Notes: a model not told the origin generated them from the letters alone. A DNA stretch of 64,000 nucleotides from Flavobacterium shii (GCF_025847235.1 NZ_JAOZEW010000002.1:124001-188000), one strand, 5' to 3'; counted from the stretch's first letter, positions 45,913 through 55,178 are shown. Program-made: numbers and translations.

Positions 45913-46950
45913 CTAAAACTCCGAGAATCGCTTGTCAGTCAAAAATTGATGATCGGTTAGTGTTTTCAAGAATGCGATTATTTGTTTTTTATCCGTTTCC
46001 GAAAGTTCTATTCCGAATTTTCCATTTTGTCTCAGGATTGGATCTAGTGTTGCCGATGCTTCTATTCCGCTAGCATAATGATCGAGAACAGCTTCCAGTG
46101 TTCCAAATCTTCCGTCATGCATATAGGGAGCCGAAACTTCTACATTTCGCAAACTTTGTACTTTAAACTTATAATAATCACTAGCCAATTCGGTTACTTT
46201 ATAGCGTCCCACATCGTTTACTTTAGGATTTACGGCAAGACCATTATTCCTAAACGAATCGTCGGTCATTAAATCGGTTGCATGGCACGAAGCACATTTG
46301 GAATTAAACAAGGCGTATCCTGCCAATTCATCGGTTGTAAGGGTTCCACCTGATTCCTGACGACGGTATTTATCAAAACGAGAGTTGGATGAGGTTGCCA
46401 TTACCATAAATTGCGAAAGTGCTTTTAGCATATTCTCGGTAGTTATAGCACCATCGGTAAAAGCCTGTCCGAATAATGTTCGGTACGTTTTATCACCTCG
46501 CATCATTTCAAGAATAGCATTTAGATTACCATTCATTTCGATATCACTCGTTAACGGAATTATTGGCTGTAGATCCAAATGGTTGGTTACACCATCGTAC
46601 ATAAAAGTAGTTTGGTACGCCAGGTTCTGGATTGGCGGTGCATTTCTTGTCCCCAAGGCATCACCAACACCGTGACTCACTGTGTGTCCGTGGTGTGTAA
46701 ATGCATTTTCCTGAATGTGGCAAAATCCGCAGGAAACAATCCCATCGGATGCTAAACGCCCGTCGTAGAATAATTTTCTACCGAGTTCAAACCCTTTTTC
46801 TGTTGGCGGGTTTAAAGTAATATCATAAACCAAAGCCGGAAAATTTGATGGCACTTTAAAATCTAAAGGCACATTTATATATTCATCATCCTGATCACTA
46901 CAACTATATAATAACGGAATCAGAACCCAAAGAAAATATTTTATCCTCAT
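45913..46950 (-). CDS. Di-heme cytochrome c peroxidase, MbnH/MauG-like
   Basis: The 345-residue lipoprotein (signal IPLLYSC, Cys17) has two c-type heme sites: CGFCH (Cys74, Cys77, His78) and CASCH (Cys219, Cys222, His223). Other family motifs include LGRKLFYDGRLASDG and SLRNVEVSAPYMHDGRFGTL near the C-terminus. MbnH-type enzymes oxidise a tryptophan on their partner MbnP to kynurenine. The gene next door is an MbnP homologue, which favours this role over H2O2 detoxification. Both possibilities remain, and substrate oxidation is inferred from the partner. Confidence 0.88.
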   Translation of the reverse strand: MRIKYFLWVLIPLLYSCSDQDDEYINVPLDFKVPSNFPALVYDITLNPPTEKGFELGRKLFYDGRLASDGIVSCGFCHIQENAFTHHGHTVSHGVGDALGTRNAPPIQNLAYQTTFMYDGVTNHLDLQPIIPLTSDIEMNGNLNAILEMMRGDKTYRTLFGQAFTDGAITTENMLKALSQFMVMATSSNSRFDKYRRQESGGTLTTDELAGYALFNSKCASCHATDLMTDDSFRNNGLAVNPKVNDVGRYKVTELASDYYKFKVQSLRNVEVSAPYMHDGRFGTLEAVLDHYASGIEASATLDPILRQNGKFGIELSETDKKQIIAFLKTLTDHQFLTDKRFSEF

Positions 46951-46970
46951 GGTTTCTAAATTTTAAAAGA

Positions 46971-47090
46971 AGCACAAAAGCTCATTCTTAGCCCCGATTG
47001 CAGCGGTATCCTTTTTTATTTTTTTTCAAAATAAAAAAGATAAAGCAAAAAGCGGGACGAGAGTTACTTATGAAAAATAACTTTTGTGCT
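46971..47090. repeat. Intergenic repeat copy B between MbnP and MbnH genes
   Basis: The outer 10-bp inverted repeat agcacaaaag/cttttgtgct encloses tcttagccccgattg (46986-47000), the reverse complement of the copy A end, and an inner ttttttatttt/aaaataaaaaa stem. It fills most of the 153-base spacer between the two co-oriented genes and may be a leaky terminator. Confidence 0.65.
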
Positions 47091-47103
47091 CCTAAAAATG
47101 AAA

Positions 47104-47904
47104 TTAATCGTTGTGTACGTGATCTACTCTAAACATTGTTGCTACGTTGGCAGTAATTAAAGGCAAAGCAGCTCCACCCATAATCATCGCACCCATTCCG
47201 CTAGTGTTGTAGTCTGTAAGTTTGATTTTATTAGGTCCGTCAAGAATCTTAGACAAATCGGTAATGATATGTACATCTGGGTTAATATTGGTTCTCACCA
47301 AAGCTTTTGTAGGGAAATCAAGTGTTACTTCGGTATAGTTATAATCGGTCCCAGTTTGCCCTGTGTGAATCATAAACGGAACCGCTGTTGTAACGGTTGG
47401 TGAAGTAAAATTGCCCTCAAGAGCAAAGAATTTATATCCTGCAGTCCAGTTCCACAACATCCCAGCTGCTTGTGCTTGTGCCAGAAAATCTCCTTGTCCG
47501 GTTGCCCCCAATTGCCATTGTGCCTTATCTACTCCGATTCCGAATTTTACTTTTACGTAATCTCCCGCAGGAATATCCGAAAGCTCAAAGTCTTGTCCCG
47601 CCTTAGTTGATTCATCGGCAATAAAATAGCTTTTTTCTTTTGGATACGTAAATATCGTTCCGTCCGCCTTTGTAAGCACTACATTACTAACGATGTATTT
47701 AACTGTAGTAATTTTTAGAATCTCATTGTTCGATGTTTTATTTCCTTGTGTTTGCAGTATTAAATCGTTTGATCCAAAAGCATTGTCAAATTCTAATGTA
47801 ATTTTCCCTGATCCTGAAGCCTGATCGTCATTATCGCTTGAACATGCTGAAATTGTAGCAGTTAGAACTAAAATAGCTACTACTTTATATAATATTTTTT
47901 TCAT
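47104..47904 (-). CDS. MbnP family copper-binding lipoprotein
   Basis: The 266-residue lipoprotein (signal LVLTATISAC, Cys21) matches the MbnP family: KFGIGVDKAQWQLGATGQGD, then GMLWNWTAGYKFFALEGNF with Trp151 and Trp153, and PFMIHTGQTG. Potential metal ligands include His180, His212, His262 and His264 (the protein ends VDHVHND). In Methylosinus trichosporium, MbnP binds Cu(I) through a site that includes a kynurenine made from Trp by MbnH. The adjacent MbnH-like gene makes the same chemistry plausible here. No methanobactin genes are visible. Confidence 0.88.
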   Translation of the reverse strand: MKKILYKVVAILVLTATISACSSDNDDQASGSGKITLEFDNAFGSNDLILQTQGNKTSNNEILKITTVKYIVSNVVLTKADGTIFTYPKEKSYFIADESTKAGQDFELSDIPAGDYVKVKFGIGVDKAQWQLGATGQGDFLAQAQAAGMLWNWTAGYKFFALEGNFTSPTVTTAVPFMIHTGQTGTDYNYTEVTLDFPTKALVRTNINPDVHIITDLSKILDGPNKIKLTDYNTSGMGAMIMGGAALPLITANVATMFRVDHVHND

Positions 47905-48021
47905 TTTTGAGTTATATTCTTTATCTTTAATAAGTTTTTTTAAAATAGTATATGCATACGCTTACCTCAAATGACGAGAGTCAAATGAAATAGCAGACAC
48001 AAAAGTGTTTTAATTAAAAAT

Positions 48022-48396
48022 TTAAGAAATACTCGCAGGCGGGTGAAAAAACAAATCGGCATTAAGATGCGAATACAAATTAGCGTAAGCCGCATTGATT
48101 TGTAATTTATTATTGTTTGGGTAAAATTGTAGTGTAAACACAATAGTTGGCTCAACCATTAAATCGACTTTATCCAGAAAGGTATTTTTTTTATCAGATG
48201 AAGATGGCTTCTCGGCATCGGCAGCTTTGGCCAATTCCTTCATCAAATGACACTTTCCATTACAATGCATAATCGGCTTTGCTTTGTTCTCACAAAGGAC
48301 TGTCGAAATGTAATCATAATTGACTATATATTCTATAACCGGGAATACTGGTTTTAGAAAAATAGCAAGAATCAATATGAAGACCATTTTTTTCAC
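48022..48396 (-). CDS. Small membrane-anchored Cys/His protein
   Basis: A 124-residue protein if started at GTG 48396 (MKKMVFILILAIF), or 121 residues from ATG 48387. It has a hydrophobic N-terminal segment (about 4-24) and a motif LCENKAKPIMHCNGKCHLMK (Cys35, Cys45, Cys49, His50), and ends FFHPPASIS. I recognise this as a recurring Bacteroidota family often beside metal-uptake or TonB-linked genes, without a known function. It lies 117 bases before the MbnP gene on the same strand and is probably the first gene of the locus. Metal binding is inferred from the Cys/His spacing. Confidence 0.7.
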   Translation of the reverse strand: MKKMVFILILAIFLKPVFPVIEYIVNYDYISTVLCENKAKPIMHCNGKCHLMKELAKAADAEKPSSSDKKNTFLDKVDLMVEPTIVFTLQFYPNNNKLQINAAYANLYSHLNADLFFHPPASIS

Positions 48397-48524
48397 GTTG
48401 CGAATTTAAGAAACAAAATCTATTTTATCATCTGTTAAATAAATTATAATTAAAAAAAGCACATTAAACCTATTGATTTTATCAATGTCTAACATTAACA
48501 ATAACCATTTAAAATTAAACAATT

Positions 48525-48962
48525 ATGAAAAAATTATTTATCGCTGCTTTATTATTCGTAGGAATGGTAAGCTTTGCTCAAGACGCTACTACAACAACCT
48601 CTAAACCTCAAAGAGAAAGACTGACTCCTGAACAACGAAATGAAAAACATTTAAAAAAATTAACAACTGAGCTAAATCTAACTGCTACACAGCAAACCCA
48701 AGTTGGGAAATTATTAGCCGACAGAAGTGCTAAAGCTGAAAAGTACATGGAAGCCAGAAAAGCTAGAAAAGACAGTAATGCAAAACCAACTGCCGAAGAA
48801 AAAGCTGCTCTTAAAAAAGAAATGATGGATGAAAAAGCAGCAAACGATGCTCAAATGAAATCTATCCTAAATGCCGACCAGTACAAAAAATGGACTGCAA
48901 TACAAGAAGAGAACAAAGACAAGTTTAAAGAAAAAATGAAAGACAAAAAAAGCAACCAATAA
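48525..48962 (+). CDS. Secreted Spy/CpxP-like helical protein
   Basis: The 145-residue protein has a signal peptide (MKKLFIAALLFVGMVSFAQ) and a charged all-helical mature part with LTPEQRNEKHLKKLTTELNL, TATQQTQVGKLLADRS and ILNADQYKKWTAIQEENKDK. The LTxxQ motifs resemble Spy/CpxP-type periplasmic chaperones, some of which are induced by copper or envelope stress. It is divergent from the Cys/His gene and separated from it by 128 bases. Chaperone function is inferred. Confidence 0.75.
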   Translation: MKKLFIAALLFVGMVSFAQDATTTTSKPQRERLTPEQRNEKHLKKLTTELNLTATQQTQVGKLLADRSAKAEKYMEARKARKDSNAKPTAEEKAALKKEMMDEKAANDAQMKSILNADQYKKWTAIQEENKDKFKEKMKDKKSNQ

Positions 48963-48970
48963 AATACATA

Positions 48971-49007
48971 AAAAAACTTCCAGCGTTCAAAACTGGAAGT
49001 TTTTTTT
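48971..49007 (+). terminator. Terminator of the Spy/CpxP-like gene
   Basis: The stem aaaaaacttccag/ctggaagttttttt with a 9-nt loop and a T-run lies 8 bases after the stop codon. Confidence 0.92.
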
Positions 49008-49051
49008 AAGCCATAACAGGCTTAATTTCTTAATGGTAAAATTTATTTAAT

Positions 49052-50338
49052 CTAGAAAGTTTTAGAAACTTTATCAATTGCCTGAATTGTAAAGTCTAAA
49101 TCTTCGTATGTTAATGCATCTGTGATAAACCATGTTTCGTATGCCGAAGGAGCAATATATATTCCTTCATTTAACAATCCGTGGAAGAATTTCTTGAACG
49201 TTTCGTTATCTCCATTCGCAGCACTTTTAAAATCTGTTACTGGAGCGGCATCAAAATGTACCGAAATCATCGATCCTACTCTATTAATTGTAAAAACTAC
49301 ATTATTAGCTTTAAGAACTCTGTCAATTCCAGCTTCTAGATAAGCCGTTTTCTCGTCCAAACGAGTAAAAATAGCACGGTCATTATCTAACGCTTGTAAC
49401 ATTGCTAATCCTGCTGCCATTGCCAACGGATTTCCTGATAATGTTCCCGCTTGATAAACTGGTCCTATTGGTGCTAAGTAATTCATGATTTCTGCACGAG
49501 CAGCAAATGCTCCTACTGGTAAACCACCACCGATTACTTTACCAAATGTTACGATATCTGCCTTGATATTAAATAATTCCTGAACTCCACCACGTGCAAG
49601 TCTAAATCCAGTCATAACCTCATCAAAGATCAATAGTATTCCGTTTTCTGTGCATAATTCGCGTAAGCCTTCTAAGAATCCTTTATTTGGCGGAATACAA
49701 CCCATATTTCCCGCAACAGGTTCTATGATAATGGCTGCAATTTCGTTTTTGTTAGCGTTAATTAATGTCGCTACATTTTCCAGATCATTGTATTTTGCCA
49801 GCAAAGTATCTTTTGCCGTTCCTTCTGTAACTCCTGGACTATTCGGACTCCCAAAAGTAACAGCACCACTACCAGCCTGAATCAAAAATGAATCGGAATG
49901 CCCGTGGTAACAACCTGCAAATTTTATAATTTTATCTCTCTTTGTAAATCCTCTTGCCAAACGTATTGCGCTCATACAAGCCTCAGTTCCTGAGTTTACA
50001 AAACGAATTTTATCTATATTTGGAACCATCGAAACTGCCAAAGCTGCGATTTGCGTTTCCAATTCTGTTGGCATCCCAAAAGAGGTTCCTAATTTGGCTT
50101 TCTCAATTACAGCATCAACAACTGGAGCGTATGCATGGCCTAAAACCATTGGTCCCCATGAATTGATATAATCTATCAATTTGTTTCCGTCTTCATCATA
50201 TAAATAAGCTCCTTTGGCGCTTTTTACAAAAATTGGAGTTCCTCCTACTGCTTTAAATGCTCTTACAGGCGAATTTACACCACCCGGAATTACTTTTTCT
50301 GCTTCAGCAAAAAGCTGACTGCTTCTTTGATATATCAT
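49052..50338 (-). CDS. hemL: Glutamate-1-semialdehyde 2,1-aminomutase
   Basis: PLP enzyme converting glutamate-1-semialdehyde to 5-aminolevulinate in the C5 heme pathway. The 428 residues have [20 protein letters not shown] at the N-terminus, [30 protein letters not shown], and the PLP lysine Lys267 in [16 protein letters not shown]. Length and motifs are standard. It has no heme-pathway neighbours. Confidence 0.97.
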   Translation of the reverse strand: MIYQRSSQLFAEAEKVIPGGVNSPVRAFKAVGGTPIFVKSAKGAYLYDEDGNKLIDYINSWGPMVLGHAYAPVVDAVIEKAKLGTSFGMPTELETQIAALAVSMVPNIDKIRFVNSGTEACMSAIRLARGFTKRDKIIKFAGCYHGHSDSFLIQAGSGAVTFGSPNSPGVTEGTAKDTLLAKYNDLENVATLINANKNEIAAIIIEPVAGNMGCIPPNKGFLEGLRELCTENGILLIFDEVMTGFRLARGGVQELFNIKADIVTFGKVIGGGLPVGAFAARAEIMNYLAPIGPVYQAGTLSGNPLAMAAGLAMLQALDNDRAIFTRLDEKTAYLEAGIDRVLKANNVVFTINRVGSMISVHFDAAPVTDFKSAANGDNETFKKFFHGLLNEGIYIAPSAYETWFITDALTYEDLDFTIQAIDKVSKTF

Positions 50339-50474
50339 TATTAATTTTAAATTTTAGAGTTCTGATTTTAGATTACACTATTAGGTTTAAATCTTCATCT
50401 ATTATAACTCATTAAAAAATATTTTTTTTTGGATTTGTTTTTCTTTCGAAAATACTTGAATTTTTATTGGAATC

Positions 50475-51356
50475 CTACTTCACAATTAACTTCTGTCCGA
50501 TGGAAAGAGTGTTATCAGCAAGATTATTTTTTTGTCTTAAATCATCAACAAGCACGTTGAATTTTTTTGAAATAGAATACAATGTATCTCCTTTTTGGAC
50601 TTCGTACAAAGGAAGATTACCTGCATTATTATTATTTGTTGTACTAGGTTTTGTCACAACGACCGTTGTAGTTTTTTCTATTACTACATAATCTTTACCC
50701 ATAGCTATGTTATCGTATTGGTGTAATTCATAACGCTCAATATAACTAATTAACTTTTCGGGATATTTAGGATCTGTAGCATATCCGGCTGCTCTTAATC
50801 CTTTTGCCCATGCTTTATAATCTCCTTTTTCGTAAGTAAACAAGGTAGCATATCGACTTTTTCCTGTTAGGAATAAAGCATGATCGCGAAACGATTCCGA
50901 TGGTTCTTTATATTTTCTAAAACATTCTTGGGCCGAATCATCATCATGACGAACACTTTCTCCAACCCAATCTTTATGACATTTTATTCCAAAATGATTA
51001 TTTGCCGAAAGAGCTAAATCTCCTTTTCCAGCTCCTGATTCTAAAATTCCTTGCGCCAAAATAATACTTGCAGGAATCCCGTAGTTTTTCATATTACCCA
51101 TTGCAATATCTTTATACTGCAAGATATAATCACTAATTAAGGTATTGGTAACAACCGTTTTGGAAGTCGACTCGATAACTTCGCTCGTAGTATTTACTGT
51201 TGGTTTGGTATAAGTTGGCTTTTTCTTCGTCTGGATTGCTACTCTTTGTCTTTGTTGGGTAGTAGCTGCCTTTTTGGTTGTTGCAATAGCTGGTTTGCTA
51301 GCCGAACAACCTATTAGACTTATTGTTATTAAGAGTAGTAGTGTTTTTTTAAACAT
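50475..51356 (-). CDS. Glucosaminidase with LysM domain, lipoprotein
   Basis: Predicted peptidoglycan hydrolase. The 293 residues have a lipoprotein signal (LLITISLIGC, Cys17), a Thr/Lys-rich linker, a GH73-type glucosaminidase domain (about 78-225: GIPASIILAQGILESGAGKG, with the catalytic Glu; NNHFGIKCHKDW; LRAAGYATDPKYPEKLISYI) and a C-terminal LysM (about 250-293: YEVQKGDTLYSISKKFNV). The start overlaps the stop of the ACC-deaminase-like gene by 8 bases, so translation is likely coupled. Confidence 0.92.
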   Translation of the reverse strand: MFKKTLLLLITISLIGCSASKPAIATTKKAATTQQRQRVAIQTKKKPTYTKPTVNTTSEVIESTSKTVVTNTLISDYILQYKDIAMGNMKNYGIPASIILAQGILESGAGKGDLALSANNHFGIKCHKDWVGESVRHDDDSAQECFRKYKEPSESFRDHALFLTGKSRYATLFTYEKGDYKAWAKGLRAAGYATDPKYPEKLISYIERYELHQYDNIAMGKDYVVIEKTTTVVVTKPSTTNNNNAGNLPLYEVQKGDTLYSISKKFNVLVDDLRQKNNLADNTLSIGQKLIVK

Positions 51357-52245
51357 CGCTTTTAATTATTGGTAAATTTTTATTCCTCAGCTTCATATTC
51401 ATTCCTTTTATTCCTTGCAATCCTCCTGTATGAATCAACAGAATTTTTGAATTTTCGGGAAAATATTTTTTCATTATTAAATCTATAACGCCAAAAACCA
51501 TCTTTCCTGTATAAATTGGGTCTAAAGGCACTTGATTTTCATCAAAAAACTGATTAATAAAGGTAATTAATTCCAAATTTACTTTGCCATAACCGCCAAA
51601 ATGATAATCTGTAATCAATTTCCAATTTTCATTCTTTGCAAAAATACGAATTTCATCTTTTAAAAAGTCCCCTTTTAACGCTGGAAACCCTAAAACTTTT
51701 TGATTTGGTAAAGCACTATTAATAATTCCCGCAATTGTTCCACCAGTTCCTACTGCACAACATACATAATCAAACACTGAATCTTCAGGCGTTAAAATCT
51801 CCTCACAACCTCGAACTGCTAATTCATTTGTTCCTCCTTCGGGTACAAGATAAAAGTCTCCAAACTCTTGTTTTAGATTATCCAAAAAGTCTTTTTCGCT
51901 TTTAAGACGATAGTCCTCTCTGGAAACAAACTCCAATTGCATTCCGTTTTCCTGAGCAAATTTTAAAGTTGGATTCCCTTCGATTTTATCGATAAGTTCA
52001 TCGCCACGGATAATCCCGATGGTTTTAAATCCGCTTTCTTTTCCTGCATAAGCCACAGCGGCAATATGATTGGAAAATGCCCCACCAAATGTGAGTAACG
52101 TTTCTTGATTTTCGGCTTTCGCCTGAAGTAAATTGTATTTTAGCTTTCGGTACTTATTTCCTGAAATAAAAGGATGAATTAAATCTTCTCTTTTAATTGT
52201 AAGTGAAATATTACTGGGAAAAACGGTATGGTTTTTTTGATTCAA
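51349..52245 (-). CDS. 1-aminocyclopropane-1-carboxylate deaminase/D-cysteine desulfhydrase-like
   Basis: The 298-residue fold-type II PLP enzyme has FISGNKYRKLKYNLLQA with the PLP lysine, LTFGGAFSNHIAAVAYAGKE, and CCAVGTGGTIAG (phosphate loop). It deaminates ACC or desulfhydrates D-cysteine; the two are hard to separate by sequence. The frame has no ATG near its start. The best start is TTG at 52245 (MNQKNHTVFPSNISLTIKRE), with an in-frame stop two codons upstream. It lies between a 109-residue membrane protein gene (14 bases) and the glucosaminidase gene (overlap). Confidence 0.85.
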   Translation of the reverse strand: MNQKNHTVFPSNISLTIKREDLIHPFISGNKYRKLKYNLLQAKAENQETLLTFGGAFSNHIAAVAYAGKESGFKTIGIIRGDELIDKIEGNPTLKFAQENGMQLEFVSREDYRLKSEKDFLDNLKQEFGDFYLVPEGGTNELAVRGCEEILTPEDSVFDYVCCAVGTGGTIAGIINSALPNQKVLGFPALKGDFLKDEIRIFAKNENWKLITDYHFGGYGKVNLELITFINQFFDENQVPLDPIYTGKMVFGVIDLIMKKYFPENSKILLIHTGGLQGIKGMNMKLRNKNLPIIKSDV

Positions 52246-52259
52246 GATCTAATTTATTT

Positions 52260-52589
52260 TTAATTTAAATATTGTACAAATCGAAAGAATGGTCTGTTTT
52301 TCAGATAATCTATATTCGTTTCATTTCGATAGGCTTCTCTTTCGAAACTAATGTTCTGGTAGGCTAGACTTGCATTTTTATATTGAAATAAACGCACCAC
52401 ATATTCTATTAAATACCAAAGAAAAAATGGCACTATCAATAACTCCAATTGTTGGCGTAAATGTATTTTTTCATGATTAACAAAAACCTGATTCTTTTTG
52501 TCCGAAGGATATTTTACCAATACAAACGGAAACACAGCCATTCCTCGATATCCTTTCGGAATTAAATATTTAGCAATAATCAAAAACAT
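52260..52589 (-). CDS. Small membrane protein with HExxH motif
   Basis: The 109-residue protein has an HEKIH motif (His39, Glu40, His43) in VFVNHEKIHLRQQLEL, followed by a transmembrane helix (about 51-66, IVPFFLWYLIEYVV) and FEREAYRNETNIDYLKNRPF. The HExxH before a membrane helix resembles a minimal M56/BlaR-like peptidase core, but there is no other protease domain. It is the first gene of an apparent operon with the ACC deaminase and glucosaminidase genes. Protease activity is speculative. Confidence 0.7.
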   Translation of the reverse strand: MFLIIAKYLIPKGYRGMAVFPFVLVKYPSDKKNQVFVNHEKIHLRQQLELLIVPFFLWYLIEYVVRLFQYKNASLAYQNISFEREAYRNETNIDYLKNRPFFRFVQYLN

Positions 52590-52604
52590 TCGCTGTAAAA
52601 TTTA

Positions 52605-52612
52605 TAAATTTG
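52605..52612 (+). promoter_or_regulatory. Promoter -7 box for the DUF5522 gene
   Basis: TAAATTTG matches TAnnTTTG exactly but is 94 bases before the ATG, so the leader would be about 80 bases. Confidence 0.45.
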
Positions 52613-52705
52613 TAGTAGTAAATTACTTCTATACAAAGAAAATCATAATCAATTGAATTTACTTAAAATTAAACATAAAAATAGCATTTTGCCTGATTCA
52701 GAATT

Positions 52706-52882
52706 ATGAACGAACAAAATAAGGAAAATAAATTAATTGAAGGCGAAGATTTTTATTATACCCCCGAAGGATACAAATGTTTCACCGAAAAACACCATCT
52801 AAAAAGAGGATATTGTTGCAAAAGTGGATGTCGCCACTGTCCTTATGGATATGATAAAAAAACAGGAGAAATAAGAAAATAG
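52706..52882 (+). CDS. DUF5522 small cysteine-rich protein
   Basis: A 58-residue protein, MNEQNKENKLIEGEDFYYTP followed by EGYKCFTEKHHLKRGYCCKS and GCRHCPYGYDKKTGEIRK. The core GYCCKSGCRHCPYGYD (Cys37, 38, 42, 45) is the DUF5522 signature and looks like a zinc or iron-sulfur site. The function is not known. It stands alone between divergent and same-strand neighbours. Confidence 0.88.
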   Translation: MNEQNKENKLIEGEDFYYTPEGYKCFTEKHHLKRGYCCKSGCRHCPYGYDKKTGEIRK

Positions 52883-53201
52883 ATTGCTAGTCAATTAGAA
52901 AATGTGCCAATTTGAAAATTAGATAATTATCTTTAAACGAATTCTTGAATCTTTAAATACGAAATATGGATATCTGCTCTCAAAAATATAGGATTACAAT
53001 CCACAAATCCTATCATAGGTCGGATATTCGGTATCCCTAGTTATTAATTTAGAAAAATGATTATTCAATTTTAGACTATTTCGGTTATTCGAAAGTCTAA
53101 AAAATTACAATTAAAAAATCCCATTAATGGATTCTTTAGATTACTTAGTTTGTAGAAATCTAAGAAGTCTAAAAATCCAATAATCTAACAATCTAAAAAA
53201 A
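52883..53201. other. 319-base gap before hutU
   Basis: AT-rich sequence with repeated aatctaa-like words near 53140-53200 and a weak stem tagact/agtcta (about 53072-53099). A TTAGTTTG one mismatch from the -7 consensus lies near 53147. No gene is seen. Confidence 0.45.
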
Positions 53202-55178
53202 ATGACTTTCCAAGAACAAATTCAACAAGGAATTCCATCAATATTACCTCCAAAGGCAACCTACGATTTGGCTATAAATCACGCACCAAAACGTAAAGCG
53301 ATCCTTTCGGCTGAAGAAAAAAAACTAGCCTTAAAAAATGCATTACGTTATTTTGAACCACAACACCATGCGGAATTAATAACCGAATTTTCGGAAGAAT
53401 TAGAACAATACGGACGTATTTATATGTACCGCTTTCGTCCGGATTACAGAATGTATGCCAGACCTATTAGCGAATATCCTGGAAAATCGGAGCAAGCAAA
53501 AGCGATTATGCTAATGATTCAGAACAATCTGGATTATGCTGTAGCGCAACACCCACACGAATTAATTACTTATGGTGGTAACGGAGCTGTTTTCCAGAAC
53601 TGGGCGCAATACTTGCTTACAATGCAATATTTGTCGGAAATGACAAATGAACAAACGCTTACCATGTATTCTGGACACCCGATGGGTTTATTCCCTTCGC
53701 ATCCCGAAGCTCCACGTGTAGTTGTAACTAACGGAATGGTTATACCGAATTATTCTAAACCGGATGATTGGGAGAAAATGAACGCGCTTGGGGTTTCTCA
53801 ATATGGGCAAATGACTGCGGGAAGTTACATGTACATTGGACCACAAGGAATCGTACACGGAACGACAATTACGGTATTAAATGGTTTTAGAAAAATAAAA
53901 CTAAATCCTGAAGGGAACTTATTTGTTACTTCTGGATTAGGCGGAATGAGTGGTGCTCAACCTAAAGCTGGAAATATTGCAGGTTGTATCACTGTTTGTG
54001 CCGAAGTAAATCCTAAAATCACAAAAATCCGTCATGAACAAGGTTGGATCAATGAGATTGTAGAAGACCTTGACGAATTGGTAAAAAGAGTTGCTTTGGC
54101 GAAAGCCAACAAAGAAGTGGTTTCTATTGCTTATTTAGGAAACATAGTAGATGTTTGGGAGAAATTCGATCAAGAAAACATTAAGATTGATTTAGGTTCT
54201 GATCAAACTTCATTACATAATCCTTGGGCTGGTGGGTATTATCCTGTTGGAATTACCTTTGAAGCTGCCAATGAAATGATGGCAAATAATCCTGAGTTGT
54301 TCAAAGAGAAAGTACAGGAAACACTTCGTCGTCATGCCGATGCTATAAATAAACACACTGCCAAAGGAACTTATTTCTTTGATTACGGAAATGCTTTCTT
54401 ACTAGAAGCTTCTCGTGCAGGTGCTCAGGTAATGGCCGAAAACAATATCGATTTTAAATATCCTAGTTACGTTCAGGATATCATGGGTCCTATGTGTTTT
54501 GATTACGGATTTGGTCCTTTTAGATGGGTTTGTACCTCTGGAAAACCAGAAGATTTACAAAAAACAGACACTATTGCTTCTCAAGTTTTAGAAGAAATGG
54601 CAAAAACTGCACCCGATGAAATTCAGCAACAAATGCAGGATAATATCAAATGGATAAAAGGTGCCCAAGAAAATAAACTGGTTGTAGGATCTCAGGCACG
54701 TATTTTATATGCCGATGCCGAAGGTCGTATAAAAATTGCCGAAGCTTTTAATCAAGCTATTGCCAAAGGCGAAATTGGACTAGTCGTTTTAGGTCGTGAT
54801 CATCATGATGTTTCGGGAACAGATTCTCCTTACAGAGAAACTTCAAACATTTATGACGGATCAAGATATACAGCCGATATGGCAATACAAAATGTCATTG
54901 GTGACAGCTTCAGAGGAGCAACCTGGGTATCTATACATAATGGCGGTGGCGTAGGCTGGGGAGAGGTTATAAACGGTGGTTTTGGTATGGTTCTTGATGG
55001 ATCTAAGGAGGCATCAAGACGTTTAGCATCAATGCTTTTCTGGGATGTAAACAATGGAATTTCAAGAAGAAGTTGGGCACGTAATGATGAAGCAATTTTT
55101 GCAATAAAAAGAGCTATGAACACGCAACCTTTATTGAAAGTGACCATCCCTAATATAGTTGACGAAAAATTATTCTAA
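53202..55178 (+). CDS. hutU: Urocanate hydratase
   Basis: Second step of histidine degradation, converting urocanate to imidazolone propionate with tightly bound NAD. The 658 residues carry ELITYGGNGAVFQNWAQYLL, MYSGHPMGLFPSHPEAPRVV, and the conserved YVQDIMGPMCFDYGFGPFRW segment with the catalytic Cys. Later motifs include LGRDHHDVSGTDSPYRETSN and HNGGGVGWGEVINGGFG. This is the longer Bacteroidota form. None of the other hut genes is in the window, so the pathway is scattered. Confidence 0.95.
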   Translation: MTFQEQIQQGIPSILPPKATYDLAINHAPKRKAILSAEEKKLALKNALRYFEPQHHAELITEFSEELEQYGRIYMYRFRPDYRMYARPISEYPGKSEQAKAIMLMIQNNLDYAVAQHPHELITYGGNGAVFQNWAQYLLTMQYLSEMTNEQTLTMYSGHPMGLFPSHPEAPRVVVTNGMVIPNYSKPDDWEKMNALGVSQYGQMTAGSYMYIGPQGIVHGTTITVLNGFRKIKLNPEGNLFVTSGLGGMSGAQPKAGNIAGCITVCAEVNPKITKIRHEQGWINEIVEDLDELVKRVALAKANKEVVSIAYLGNIVDVWEKFDQENIKIDLGSDQTSLHNPWAGGYYPVGITFEAANEMMANNPELFKEKVQETLRRHADAINKHTAKGTYFFDYGNAFLLEASRAGAQVMAENNIDFKYPSYVQDIMGPMCFDYGFGPFRWVCTSGKPEDLQKTDTIASQVLEEMAKTAPDEIQQQMQDNIKWIKGAQENKLVVGSQARILYADAEGRIKIAEAFNQAIAKGEIGLVVLGRDHHDVSGTDSPYRETSNIYDGSRYTADMAIQNVIGDSFRGATWVSIHNGGGVGWGEVINGGFGMVLDGSKEASRRLASMLFWDVNNGISRRSWARNDEAIFAIKRAMNTQPLLKVTIPNIVDEKLF

